Source: an uncultured Bacteroides sp. (GTDB lineage: Bacteria > Bacteroidota > Bacteroidia > Bacteroidales > Bacteroidaceae). Taken from it: a stretch of 64,000 nt of DNA. This document shows, one piece after another, positions 33,226 to 42,700 of the stretch (the stretch's first letter is position 1; each line of letters opens with the position of its first letter). The stretch lies in assembly GCF_963677685.1 (NCBI RefSeq), contig NZ_OY782186.1:620001-684000 (forward strand). The letters run 5' to 3'. A program made the position numbers and the translations under genes. Under the pieces are notes generated by a model. That model was not told where the DNA came from, searched no databases, and saw nothing but the letters and a program-made list of their open reading frames with translations.

Positions 33226-34131
33226 CTATTTTCTCCTTTTGAGATGCAGGGACTTTAGTTTTTCTCCCTGTTCTGCTATGTATACCCCAAACAAAATGAA
33301 AACAGAACCGATAGAAGCTATATAGGTTATTGTCTCATCAATAACGATTGCAGAAGTTATAAGAGTTACTAAAGGTACAATATAAATGTAATTTGTAGTA
33401 CGAATAACACCTAACTTCTTCACTGATGTACTCCACATAATATAGCAAAGCATGGAGGCGATTAACCCAAGGAATATTAGGTTGAAGATTACTATGGGTT
33501 GGTTTAACTTGGCGAGATGCAATTGCGAAGAAGAAAATGCGAAAATAGGTAGCATTGTGATGATACCGTAAAAGAAGACCTTGCGGGTAATGAATAGTAC
33601 ACCGTATTTTTTGTCGAGCCTTTTTAATAGAATGCTGTAGCAGCCCCACATTAAAGCGGCTATAATTGTTAAGCAATCACCTAGGGGGTTAATTTTGAGT
33701 ATAAAGTTACCATTAAATATAACCAATGCCACTCCTATAAGTGCTATAACTGAACCATAAAATAATTGTTTTTTAAGATGCTCTGTCCTGTCTGTAAGGC
33801 GGGTTAGAAAAGCGGTGAGTATAGGGGTTGTACATAGGATTAGTGATACGTTGGAAGCGAGTGTTATTTTGAGTGCACTGTTTTCAGCCATGAAGTAAAG
33901 TGAACCGCCACATATTCCGGCAGCAAGCAGCAAAGCTTCATCTTTCCATGTATTGGCCAATAAACGTTTAGGGGAAAAGAACCATATGCTAAGATATGCC
34001 AAAAGAAAACGGTAAAGTAGAATTTCAGTTGGTGAAAGTCCGTGTTGCAAGAGTATTTTAGTTGAAACAAATGTAGTTCCCCAGATAACTATTGTTACTA
34101 AGGCCATGATATGATACCAAAAAGTTCTCAT
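33226..34131 (-). CDS. EamA/DMT-family transporter
   Basis: A 301-residue inner-membrane protein with ten predicted helices arranged as two EamA repeats; the first repeat begins ALVTIVIWGTTFVSTKILL and the second GDCLTIIAALMWGCYSILL. These proteins export small metabolites or amino-acid-like compounds, with substrates rarely predictable. The start is put at the ATG at 34131; the in-frame TTG at 34161 is inside the -7 element and so unlikely. It is divergent from the CvfB-like gene. Confidence 0.85.
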   Translation of the reverse strand: MRTFWYHIMALVTIVIWGTTFVSTKILLQHGLSPTEILLYRFLLAYLSIWFFSPKRLLANTWKDEALLLAAGICGGSLYFMAENSALKITLASNVSLILCTTPILTAFLTRLTDRTEHLKKQLFYGSVIALIGVALVIFNGNFILKINPLGDCLTIIAALMWGCYSILLKRLDKKYGVLFITRKVFFYGIITMLPIFAFSSSQLHLAKLNQPIVIFNLIFLGLIASMLCYIMWSTSVKKLGVIRTTNYIYIVPLVTLITSAIVIDETITYIASIGSVFILFGVYIAEQGEKLKSLHLKRRK

Positions 34132-34158
34132 GAATGCGTTGCTTATCCATTTATTTGG

Positions 34159-34166
34159 CAAAGATA
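34159..34166 (-). promoter_or_regulatory. -7 element of the EamA gene
   Basis: The minus strand reads TATCTTTG, an exact TAnnTTTG match, 27 bases before the ATG at 34131. Confidence 0.55.
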
Positions 34167-34189
34167 AGTATAAAAATAGCAGGAAAAGT

Positions 34190-34197
34190 TATCTTTG
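34190..34197 (+). promoter_or_regulatory. -7 element of the CvfB-like gene
   Basis: TATCTTTG, identical to the divergent EamA element, lies 19 bases before the ATG at 34217. The two -7 boxes are 23 bases apart on opposite strands, so the promoters overlap and may compete. Confidence 0.55.
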
Positions 34198-34216
34198 CAT
34201 TTAAATAAATGAATAT

Positions 34217-35050
34217 ATGAGCATAGAACTAGGCAAATTTAATACATTGGAGGTTGTCAAGACCGTTGATTTTGGAGTATATCTCGATGGTGAACAAGAA
34301 GGTGAGATATTGTTACCTACTCGTTATGTTCCTGATAATTGCCAGATTGGTGATTTCTTGAAGGTCTTTTTGTATCTTGACAATGAAGAAAGATTAATTG
34401 CTACTACGCTTACGCCTTTAGTACAAGTCGGCGAATTTGCTTGTTTGGAAGTGGCATGGGTTAACCAATTTGGAGCTTTTCTCAACTGGGGATTGATGAA
34501 AGATCTTTTTGTTCCTTTTAGTGAGCAGAAGATGAAGATGCAGGTTGGGCGATCGTATGTAGTACACGCTCATGTGGATGAGGAGAGCTACCGTATTGTG
34601 GCGTCTGCAAAGATAGAACGTTATTTTTCTAAAGAATCACCAACATATCAACCTTACGATGAAGTGAACATTCTTATTTGGCAAAAAACGGATTTAGGCT
34701 TTAAGGCTATTATAGATAATAAGTTTGGAGGGTTGCTCTATGATAGCGAAATCTTTCAGCCTTTACGTACTGGTATGACGTTGAAAGCTTATGTGAAACA
34801 AGTACGTGAGGATGAGAAGATTGATTTAATACTCCAGAAGCCGGGTTTTGAAAAGATAGATGATTTTGCAGAGACTTTATTGAGATACCTTCAATCTCAT
34901 GGAGGTAGTGCAGATGTTAATGATAAAAGTCCTGCGGAGGATATCTATGATATCTTTAAGGTAAGCAAAAAGACCTTTAAAAAAGCAGTAGGTGATTTGT
35001 ATAAACGGAGACTTATTACATTAGATGATGAAGGTCTTAAACTTGTTTGA
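34217..35050 (+). CDS. CvfB-like S1 RNA-binding protein
   Basis: A 277-residue cytoplasmic protein of the CvfB/YitL family: three tandem S1-like OB folds (about 1-65, 66-135 and 145-215; see VDFGVYLDG, NQFGAFLNWGLMKDLFVPF, and LGFKAIIDNKFGGLLYDSEI) followed by a winged-helix domain (about 220-277; KSPAEDIYDIFKVSKKTFKK, then AVGDLYKRRLI). In Gram-positive bacteria CvfB affects RNA metabolism and virulence gene expression. The role here is inferred to be RNA binding. It stands alone with its own promoter. Confidence 0.88.
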   Translation: MSIELGKFNTLEVVKTVDFGVYLDGEQEGEILLPTRYVPDNCQIGDFLKVFLYLDNEERLIATTLTPLVQVGEFACLEVAWVNQFGAFLNWGLMKDLFVPFSEQKMKMQVGRSYVVHAHVDEESYRIVASAKIERYFSKESPTYQPYDEVNILIWQKTDLGFKAIIDNKFGGLLYDSEIFQPLRTGMTLKAYVKQVREDEKIDLILQKPGFEKIDDFAETLLRYLQSHGGSADVNDKSPAEDIYDIFKVSKKTFKKAVGDLYKRRLITLDDEGLKLV

Positions 35051-35272
35051 TTTTCTATAAAATAACTGTTTGCAACTTTTTCTTGTCTCTTTCAACTGGT
35101 TATGGATTGAGAATAAGGTCTTTATATTATAATTGATAATTCAACTAAGAGTGTATAGGGAGAAAATTAGAGTGATAATGACTTTAAGTCTCTGATGTTT
35201 AGGGCTACTATTGCTCTTTGATCTTGCCGAATCGTTTGTAGAAATTAATTCGTAGATAATCTTTCATTGACT

Positions 35273-35365
35273 AGAGAATGGAAAATCCCTCTCTTTGAAT
35301 AGGGAAATTCCTATGAACGATTATAGAAAATCATTAGGGTAGGGAATTTCCTTATCCTATTTTTG
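35273..35365 (+). promoter_or_regulatory. Dyad cluster and promoter upstream of the DUF4476 gene
   Basis: A 25-bp dyad at 35335-35359 (10 of 12 pairs match; core GGAATTTCC) overlaps the -7 element TATTTTTG (35358-35365), 27 bases before the next ATG. A related dyad ATAGGGAAATTCCTAT lies at 35299-35314, 40 bp upstream, and a weaker GGAAAATCC at 35280-35288. The spacing suggests cooperative binding of a dimeric regulator on one DNA face. The rest of the 340-base gap (35051-35272) shows no gene or clear hairpin. Confidence 0.5.
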
Positions 35366-35391
35366 TTTTATACAAAAAACACCAAAAGGAT

Positions 35392-36048
35392 ATGCGTAAA
35401 TTAATAATCACTTTTAGTCTTTTGTTGGTTGCCTTTTTCGTGAAAGCGGCACCAATATATGGCATTCGGATAGAAGCTCATGGAAATCCGATTATTGTAT
35501 TCATTGATAAACAACAAGTTTCTACTTCCACAACAAGTTGTTTTGTTGCCAATCTAAACTCTGGTAATTATCGGATAGAAGTTTATGAGGCAAAGTATAT
35601 TGCACACGGTGATCGTGCTCGTAGAGGCGCTTTGATTTATAAAGAGTTGGTTCATTATTCAGGTAGAGGGATCAAAGATATTGTAATTAATAATGTTAGA
35701 AGGCATATCTATCCTGCTGATAGAAATAGAGATAGGGATTATGGGTATGATAATGTAATGGATACCCGTGCATTTGCTCATTTCTTTAATTCGATGAAGG
35801 AAGCTCCCTTTAAATCTGATCGTTTGAATTTGCTTGAGACAGCTTTGCAGACAAGCTATTTTACCACTAAGCAGTGCAAAATGATAGTCAGTACTGCTCA
35901 CTTTGACGATGATAAGGTTGAAATGATGCAAAAACTTTATCCTAAGGTGCTTGATAAGCAAAATTTCTTTATGTTACTTGAAAGTCTGACTTTCAGCTCA
36001 AGTAAAGATAAAATGACTAAATTTATAAAGAGGTATCATGATGAATAA
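35392..36048 (+). CDS. DUF4476-domain secreted protein
   Basis: A 218-residue secreted protein with signal peptide (about 1-19, ending VKAA). After a beta-rich N-terminal domain, the C-terminal segment from about residue 125 (MDTRAFAHFFNSMKEAPFKS, then RLNLLETALQTSYFTTKQCK, then MLLESLTFSSSKDKM) matches the helical DUF4476 pattern of Bacteroidetes. Its function is unknown. It is followed closely by a secreted Arg/Ser-rich protein gene (20 bases to the chosen start), suggesting an operon of envelope proteins. Confidence 0.75.
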   Translation: MRKLIITFSLLLVAFFVKAAPIYGIRIEAHGNPIIVFIDKQQVSTSTTSCFVANLNSGNYRIEVYEAKYIAHGDRARRGALIYKELVHYSGRGIKDIVINNVRRHIYPADRNRDRDYGYDNVMDTRAFAHFFNSMKEAPFKSDRLNLLETALQTSYFTTKQCKMIVSTAHFDDDKVEMMQKLYPKVLDKQNFFMLLESLTFSSSKDKMTKFIKRYHDE

Positions 36049-36067
36049 TCCTAAAAAATATAACGAT

Positions 36068-37189
36068 ATGAAACGAATACTGATTCTTCTATTTGCCATT
36101 GGATTGGCTGCCATGAGCAGCACAGATGTGGCGGCGATGAGCACTAGCAAAGTGCGTCGAGAAACTCGTTTTCTTACGGATAAGATGGCGTACGAACTAA
36201 ACTTGAATACTGCTCAATATAATGATGCTTATGAGATAAACTTCGATTTTATTCATGCAGTACGTAATATAATGAATAATGTGGTTTCTGGTCAGGAATG
36301 GGCATTAGATGAATATTATAGTTATTTGGATATTCGCAATGATGATCTACGTTGGGTCCTTAATAGTTGGCAGTATCGTCGATTTATGCAAACCGATTAT
36401 TTTTATAGACCCATTTATGCTGATTCGAAAGGCTGGTCTTTTAGGGTATATATAACCTATAGTAATCCTAGACTTTTCTATTTTGGAAGACCCCATCATT
36501 TTAGGACTTATAGAGGCGGTCATTATCGGACACATTATAATAATGTTAGCTATTATAAAGGACGTTATCATCATAAGGTATATGTTAATTACCATAGTGT
36601 GAGAGATCATAGAGTATATTATAATAATCGTCGGGCAGACTTTGGCAGAATAAAAATTCGTCCAAACTCAAGTCGTAGGTCTGTCCACAGAGATGATGTT
36701 TACTCTGTTCATCGCAATAGCAGGAATGCTTCTGTCCGAAGAAGTCATAGTAGAGTGAATAGAGAGAATGTGGGAAATACTTCTCGTCGAAGTCGAAGGG
36801 ATGCTAAAATAAGAAGAAAGAAGATATATAATACTTCGAATGATAGTAGGATAAAAACCTCATCACAGAGTTCAGAAGCAAGAAAGGTTTATCATTCTAC
36901 AAGAGATAATAGGAGTAGTAATAGAAAGAGTCGTGCAACTTCTGTCTCTTCGGGGAATCGTAGTAGTATAAATAAAAAATCGCGTTCTTCGAAAGCTGTT
37001 TCAAACAGGCGTTCATCGTCCTCTTCCTCGTCGAGTCGCCGAAGTAAATCTAATGCTAGTGTTACTCGTGTTAGTAGTAGCCGTAGTTCTGCGAAGATTG
37101 TTCCTGCTTCGACTCAAAGATCCTCTAAGAATAAAGAAGTACCCAGTCAACGAAGTACTCGTTCTTCGGCCTCCTCGAGAAGAAGATAA
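36068..37189 (+). CDS. Secreted protein with long Arg/Ser/Tyr/His-rich basic tail
   Basis: A 373-residue protein from the ATG at 36068, which starts a good signal peptide (MKRILILLFAIGLAAMSS); an upstream ATG at 36038 overlaps the previous gene and gives no better signal. The first 100 residues are helical (FLTDKMAYELNLNTAQYNDA, then YYSYLDIRNDDLRWVLNSWQ), a pattern seen in Bacteroidetes secreted proteins of unknown function. Residues about 140-200 are Tyr/His/Arg-rich and the last 170 are a low-complexity Ser/Arg/Lys tail, strongly basic. Such a tail could bind nucleic acid, polysaccharide or the outer leaflet. I recognise no named family. It is likely cotranscribed with the DUF4476 gene. 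Confidence 0.7.
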   Translation: MKRILILLFAIGLAAMSSTDVAAMSTSKVRRETRFLTDKMAYELNLNTAQYNDAYEINFDFIHAVRNIMNNVVSGQEWALDEYYSYLDIRNDDLRWVLNSWQYRRFMQTDYFYRPIYADSKGWSFRVYITYSNPRLFYFGRPHHFRTYRGGHYRTHYNNVSYYKGRYHHKVYVNYHSVRDHRVYYNNRRADFGRIKIRPNSSRRSVHRDDVYSVHRNSRNASVRRSHSRVNRENVGNTSRRSRRDAKIRRKKIYNTSNDSRIKTSSQSSEARKVYHSTRDNRSSNRKSRATSVSSGNRSSINKKSRSSKAVSNRRSSSSSSSSRRSKSNASVTRVSSSRSSAKIVPASTQRSSKNKEVPSQRSTRSSASSRRR

Positions 37190-37432
37190 ACGAATAAAAG
37201 CAAATTCGCGTTATAAGCTTTACTACAATGAGATTGCAGTAAATGGGGGAAGACCTTAAATGAACTTGTTTTTGTCAAGAGATGATTTGTGATTAATTAA
37301 CTAATAAGTAAGGTGAAAGAAAAAAGAATCGCTTTTGAATAATAGATTAGGAGAAAAAACTTTTCATTCAGAAGTTATTCCGATAACATATAAGCAAATG
37401 GTGAGAATGACACCATCATTTTGTAGAAATGA
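37190..37432. other. Intergenic stretch without recognised features
   Basis: AT-rich sequence between the basic-tail protein gene and the first of two hairpins. An out-of-frame ORF runs into it from the low-complexity tail but has no start context. Nothing else is seen. Confidence 0.5.
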
Positions 37433-37465
37433 AACCGTGTAATTGGCTAATTGCACGGTTTTTTG
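37433..37465 (+). terminator. Hairpin terminator downstream of the basic-tail protein gene
   Basis: AACCGTGTAATT (37433-37444) pairs with AATTGCACGGTT (37449-37460; one wobble), followed by T6. Together with a second hairpin at 37514-37543 it isolates the next transcription unit. Confidence 0.75.
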
Positions 37466-37513
37466 TTGCCATTATAGGGCGCGTGGAGATACCTTTTACC
37501 TTTGGTTATAAAA

Positions 37514-37543
37514 AAAAGAGGAAAGTTTTAGCTTTCCTCTTTT
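37514..37543. terminator. Second hairpin, bidirectional type
   Basis: AAAGAGGAAAG pairs with CTTTCCTCTTT around a short TTTTAG loop, with A-run before and T-run after. It sits about 90 bases before the next promoter. Confidence 0.6.
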
Positions 37544-37634
37544 ACTGCATTTTAAATTGAATATACTTTATGATAACGCTTTCAAAGATAGTACATTTAC
37601 ATAATAAAGTCAAGTCTTTCTGATATTTTTTGGC

Positions 37635-37642
37635 TATTTTTG
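37635..37642 (+). promoter_or_regulatory. -7 element of the TPR-AraC regulator gene
   Basis: TATTTTTG matches TAnnTTTG, 27 bases before the ATG at 37669. It overlaps an in-frame upstream TTG at 37630, which is therefore not the start. Confidence 0.55.
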
Positions 37643-37668
37643 CCATCAAAATATTAAAGTTTTTAAGG

Positions 37669-39441
37669 ATGAAGTTCCCTTTTTCATTTTTTATCTTGGG
37701 ATTGCTTGTTATTTCATTTGCCCCACTCTATGCGCAAAATAATATCCCGAAGAATTCGGATGATATTAATGAACGTATTAATTATCTGCGTACTAAAAAG
37801 GATAATCTTTATGCTTTAAAAGAACTTTCTTTCCTTCATTTAGCTAAATCCGATTATTCTAAAGGTATTTATTATGCGGAGCAATTACGTCATAAAGGAG
37901 AGGCTGAGCAGAATGATTATTTCCGATTGTATTCTTATATTTATTTGGGGCAGGGATTAATGATGAAAGGCTATGAAAAACCTTCCAAATTTTATCTGAA
38001 CAAGTCTCTAAAATTGGCACAAGAACTGAAAAATGACTCAGCGCTCTGTTCTGTTTACAATGGCTTGGGTTTGTATACTGCGAATATTGAAATGGATTAT
38101 TATCATTCTATTTCTTATTTTTTTAAAGGGATAGAAATAGCTAAGAAAAATAATAATGAGCAATTACTTTCCATCTTATTATGCAATTTGGGGGGCATGT
38201 ACTATTTGCTGAATGATACTACTGGACTGAAATATTCCTTGGAGTGTTATGAATTGGGCCATAAACGTGAAGACACCTATACTATAATGTGTGGTGCAGT
38301 CAACACGGCTTACGTCTATTATCTCAAAGAGAATTACACAGAGGCTTTAAAGTATGCTAGAGAGGCGGAATTTATTATGGAACGAAATGGCTTTTATGAT
38401 TTAAGTAATGTTTATAATCTATTGGGATATATTTCTTATAAAACGGGAGATAACTCTACGGCGGTGGCTTACTTTGATAAAGCTCTTCAAGAAAAGGATT
38501 ATGCTCATGCTTCATCCATAGCCAGTACTTACCTCGGGTATGCGAATGTATTGTCAAAGGAAAGACGTTATGAAGAGGCTGTCGTCTTTTTAAAAAAGGG
38601 ACTTGATGTTTCTGCTAGTAGGCATAATAAGATATTTCGTCATTCTCTGCTTCAGGCTCTGTCTAATTGCTATGAACAAATGGGAAATTATGCTGCTGCG
38701 TTGAAATATTATAAAGATTTCCGTAAAGAAAAAGATATTGTTTTTAATGAGGAGAAGGAGCGTTCTCTTAATGAACTGAGGGTAAAATACGACGTAGAAA
38801 AGAAAGAGAATGAACTTGTTAATGGGAAATTAAGCTTGTTGCAAAAGGAGAAGAAAATTCAATATCTCACCTTTGGTTTTCTTTTAATAGTTCTCGCTCT
38901 TAGTTTTACCTATTACCTCTATTATAAGAAGAATCGTTTGTATTTAAAGATTGTGCAACAAAATCAAGAAGCGATTAAGCGTGAAGAAAATCTGCGCTCT
39001 GAGATTAAGCGATTGAAAAAAGAGGGAGTTAAGGCAAAAAATGAATCATCGGAAAAATACGCAGCCTCTTCATTAACTGATGAAAAGATGGCTGAACTTT
39101 ATTATATGCTTAATCAACTGATGCAAGAGAGCAAAGTATATAGAGATAATTTTATCACTAAAGAGAAAGTTGCGGAAATGCTGAATACGAACCGTACTTA
39201 TTTGTCTCAAGTCATCAATGAACAAACAGGTAAAACCTTTACGCATTATATTAACTCTTTTAGAGTGGAAGAAGCGGTTCGTCTTTTATCTGATCCGACT
39301 AATGATATGCCCCTTAAAGCGCTTTCTTCTGAACTAGGTTTTAACTCTATTTCTACCTTTTATAGTGTATTTCAATCGTCTGTAGGAATGCCTCCTTCTT
39401 TATACCGCTCCAAGGTTCTTGATCTTCAAAAAGTTAGGTGA
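37669..39441 (+). CDS. Membrane-anchored TPR regulator with AraC-type DNA-binding domain
   Basis: A 590-residue regulator. It has an N-terminal signal or anchor (MKFPFSFFILGLLVISFAPL), a TPR sensor region (about 50-370; e.g. YNLLGYISYKTGDNSTAVAY, ALSNCYEQMGNYAAALKYYK), one transmembrane helix (about 395-415; LTFGFLLIVLALSFTYYLYY), a coiled coil, and a C-terminal AraC helix-turn-helix (about 490-585; TKEKVAEMLNTNRTYLSQVI, then ALSSELGFNSISTFYSVFQS). So a periplasmic TPR sensor is joined through the membrane to a DNA-binding domain. It precedes a SusC-SusD-TlpA operon on the same strand and is the natural candidate for its control. Confidence 0.88.
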   Translation: MKFPFSFFILGLLVISFAPLYAQNNIPKNSDDINERINYLRTKKDNLYALKELSFLHLAKSDYSKGIYYAEQLRHKGEAEQNDYFRLYSYIYLGQGLMMKGYEKPSKFYLNKSLKLAQELKNDSALCSVYNGLGLYTANIEMDYYHSISYFFKGIEIAKKNNNEQLLSILLCNLGGMYYLLNDTTGLKYSLECYELGHKREDTYTIMCGAVNTAYVYYLKENYTEALKYAREAEFIMERNGFYDLSNVYNLLGYISYKTGDNSTAVAYFDKALQEKDYAHASSIASTYLGYANVLSKERRYEEAVVFLKKGLDVSASRHNKIFRHSLLQALSNCYEQMGNYAAALKYYKDFRKEKDIVFNEEKERSLNELRVKYDVEKKENELVNGKLSLLQKEKKIQYLTFGFLLIVLALSFTYYLYYKKNRLYLKIVQQNQEAIKREENLRSEIKRLKKEGVKAKNESSEKYAASSLTDEKMAELYYMLNQLMQESKVYRDNFITKEKVAEMLNTNRTYLSQVINEQTGKTFTHYINSFRVEEAVRLLSDPTNDMPLKALSSELGFNSISTFYSVFQSSVGMPPSLYRSKVLDLQKVR

Positions 39442-39549
39442 ATCGTCTTTTTGCTATCATTTTTATTTCAGAAACGACAATTGCTGTTATTGAAAGCCTA
39501 TTTATTAGTGTTTTATGAAACATTCTTGTTTCATTTGCAATCGTTAGAT

Positions 39550-39603
39550 AAATCCCTATTATTAGAGGCAATGTTGTAAAATACCATAATAATGGGATTT
39601 TTA
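39550..39603 (+). terminator. Hairpin between the TPR-AraC gene and susC-like gene
   Basis: AAATCCCTATTATT (39550-39563) pairs with AATAATGGGATTT (39588-39600) with one bulge, followed by a short T-run. It probably ends the regulator transcript; alternatively it lies in a long susC leader. No TAnnTTTG element was found in the remaining 110 bases before susC. Confidence 0.5.
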
Positions 39604-39717
39604 GTCAAGTAGGTTTCTTCTCGTTTTGCAGGTAAGAAGAGAACAAAAATGGTTTTAAATAACTCATGTAGTGTTGTTCTAGGCGTGCTGGTTATTAATG
39701 GTAAATAATTGATTGAT

Positions 39718-42700
39718 ATGAAAAAAAAGTGCTTTGTTTTATGTAGTATGCTGTTGATCTTATTTTCAGCTACTTATGAAGTTTCTGCCCAAAATGTGGG
39801 CAAAGCTTCCGGGATAACGATTCGTGGTATAGTTAGTGATATGCAAGGAGAGCCTTTGGTTGGTGCTACGGTTAAGCTCATGGGGTTAAATACTTCGGGC
39901 ACTATCACAGATGTTGATGGAAAGTATTCTATTTCAGTTTCTTCTGAATCTTCAGTACTTGAGTTTTCATTTATTGGATTCGTAAAACGAAAGATAGAAG
40001 TAGGAAAGAATAGGACTTTGAATGTGGTTTTGAAGACAGATAATCAATTGCTAGATGAGGTTGTGGTAACGGGATATCAGACGATTTCAAAGGAAAGAGC
40101 TACAGGTGCTTTCTCTAAAGTAAGTGGTAAGGTGTTGCAGGAGCAGCGTCTTAATAGTCTTAGTACTTTACTTGAAGGTAGAGTCGCAGGTTATGCGAAT
40201 GGACTCGTTCGTGGTACTACTACTATGAATGGGGTAACAAATCCACTTTATGTTATTGATGGTTTTCCGGTGGAGAGTACCCGATATACTCCTCAAGGAA
40301 ATTTGGTTGAAAATATTCCGGATTTAAATATGGAAGATATAGAGAGTATCACTGTACTTAAAGATGCTGCTGCAACTTCTATTTATGGAGCACGTGCAGC
40401 TAATGGTGTAGTGGTTATTGTGACCAAAAAAGTGGCAAAAGGAAAAACTGAAGTCTCTTTTTCAAGTACATTGACTTTTTCCCCGTATTCTTTTTATAAA
40501 GATCGCTTAACCAATTCGGCTGATATTATTGACCTTGAAAAAGAGTGGGCAGACAAAAATCCTAATTTGCAGGGCAATAATGCCGAGACTTATGCTGCGA
40601 ATTTATTGAAATATAGAGTGTATACAAATCAGGGTATTACAGCCATTTTAAATTCGTATGCAGGCAATATAACGCAAGAAGAGATGAACTCGACACTGAA
40701 TGCGCTCTCTGGTAAAGGCTATAATTATTATGATGATGTGAAGAAGTATGCAAAAACCAATCCTTTTTACCAACAGTATAATTTAAGCATTGGTAATGCT
40801 ACAGAGAAGAATAACTTTAAAGTTTCGCTGACGTATAAAAATAATCAGTATGAAAATAAATATTCGGATAGAAGTTCTTTTGGCTTAAACATAACTAATT
40901 CAACGGAGATAACAAATTGGTTGAGGCTTGATGTAGGGAGTTATACAAAGTATACCAATGCCACAACTCAGACTTATGATCCTTTGTCACCTGGTTATAC
41001 TTATATGCCTTATGATGGCTTGGTTGATGCCGAAGGGAATCCTTATACTTCGACCGCAGAATCTCGTTATAGTCAGGATATTGTGAATAGAATTAATACT
41101 TATGGACTTTATAGCATGGACATAACTCCTTTAGATGAAATCGGGCGTAACTTAGGAAAAGAGAAAAATTTCTTGAATCGTTCTTTTGTTAAGTTTAATG
41201 TGAAGTTAACCGATTGGTTAAAGTATGAGACGATGTTTCAGTATGAATATGGAGTGGACAGATACAATAAATTATCTGATAAAGAGTCATATAGTGTGCG
41301 TGCTAAAGTCAATGGTTTAGCTACTGCCACAACTGATGGTAAAGTAACTTATAATCTACCTTACGGTGATATCAATTATGATAGAAGGCAATACTCATCC
41401 GCTTATGATTTCCGTCAGCAATTAAATCTTAATAAATCTTTTGGGGATAAACATGACTTAATCATGATTCTGGGATCGGAAATTCGTAGTACGAAATTGG
41501 AATACAAAGATGAGACTCAATATGGATATGATCCTGAAATGTTGACTTACACGCCCATTGATGCGGCCTCCTTATTGAAAACATATAATGGATTGATGGG
41601 AGGGTACTTTTATTCTTCAGACTTAAGTTATCGGAAGGAGAAGGTTGATCGTTTCGTTTCATTCTATGGCAATGCTGCTTATACGTATGATAGTAAATAT
41701 ACTGCTTCTGGTAGCCTTCGTTGGGACCGTTCTAATCTTTGGGGTACGAATTCGAAATATCAGAATAAACCTATTTGGTCTGTCGGCACATCTTGGAATA
41801 TTAACAAAGAAAGTTTCTTTCATGTTAGTTGGGTAGATATGCTTAAACTACGTTTGTCTTATGGTATCGGTGGAAATGTAGCTAAAGATGCGGCACCATA
41901 TCTGACTGCTTATTATTCTGCAAATTCAAATGTTGGTGGTACTCAAGGAACTGTAGGAACTCGCCCTAACCCGGAACTGTCTTGGGAAAAAACAAGAACT
42001 GTGAATGTTGGATTTGATTTTTCTTTGTTGAGAAATCGTTTGAATGGTTCTGTGGAGTACTACGATAAAAAAGGGTCGGACCTTTTGGCTAATGCAAATG
42101 GAGTACCTACCGAGGGATTTGGCTACTCAACTTATAAGATAAACAATGGGGAGATGACCAATCGTGGTGTGGAGTTAACCCTTTCTGGAGACGTTATTCG
42201 CACAAAGGATTTCTTGTGGAACGTAAATTTGATGTATTCTTATAATAAAAATAAGGTTACTTATGTAAATGTAGAAGCACCGGTATATTATCTACAACTG
42301 GATTATCCTTCGGCATATCCGCGTATTGGTAATCCTTATAATTCTATTTATGGTTATAAATGGGCGGGGTTAAATGAAAAAGGTTTGCCACAGGTTTACG
42401 ATGAAAATGGAGAGAAGACAACTACACAACCCGCTAGTCTTGATGCTATTCATGATTTAGGTTCAACAGTTCCTTCTCATACCGGTTCTTTAGGTAGCTC
42501 GTTGCAATATAAAAATTGGCAAATGTCCTTTATGCTCATTTATCAGTTAGGACACAAAATAAGGAATACGGATTTACCCTATTTGCAAAGTAACTACAAT
42601 CGTTCGCTGGGACAATACATGACATCCATAGGTGTTGTGAATAAAGATATAAAGAATCGTTGGAAAGCTGCCGGAGATGAGGCTCATACAGATGTGCCGG

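Noticed and set aside
36038..36067. Upstream ATG as the start of the basic-tail protein
   Set aside because: It overlaps the DUF4476 stop and adds ten polar residues ahead of a good signal peptide that starts at 36068.
37053..37259. 68-codon ORF over the end of the basic-tail protein gene
   Set aside because: It is another frame of low-complexity Ser/Arg codons and has no own promoter; its Leu/Val-rich start is an artefact of that composition.
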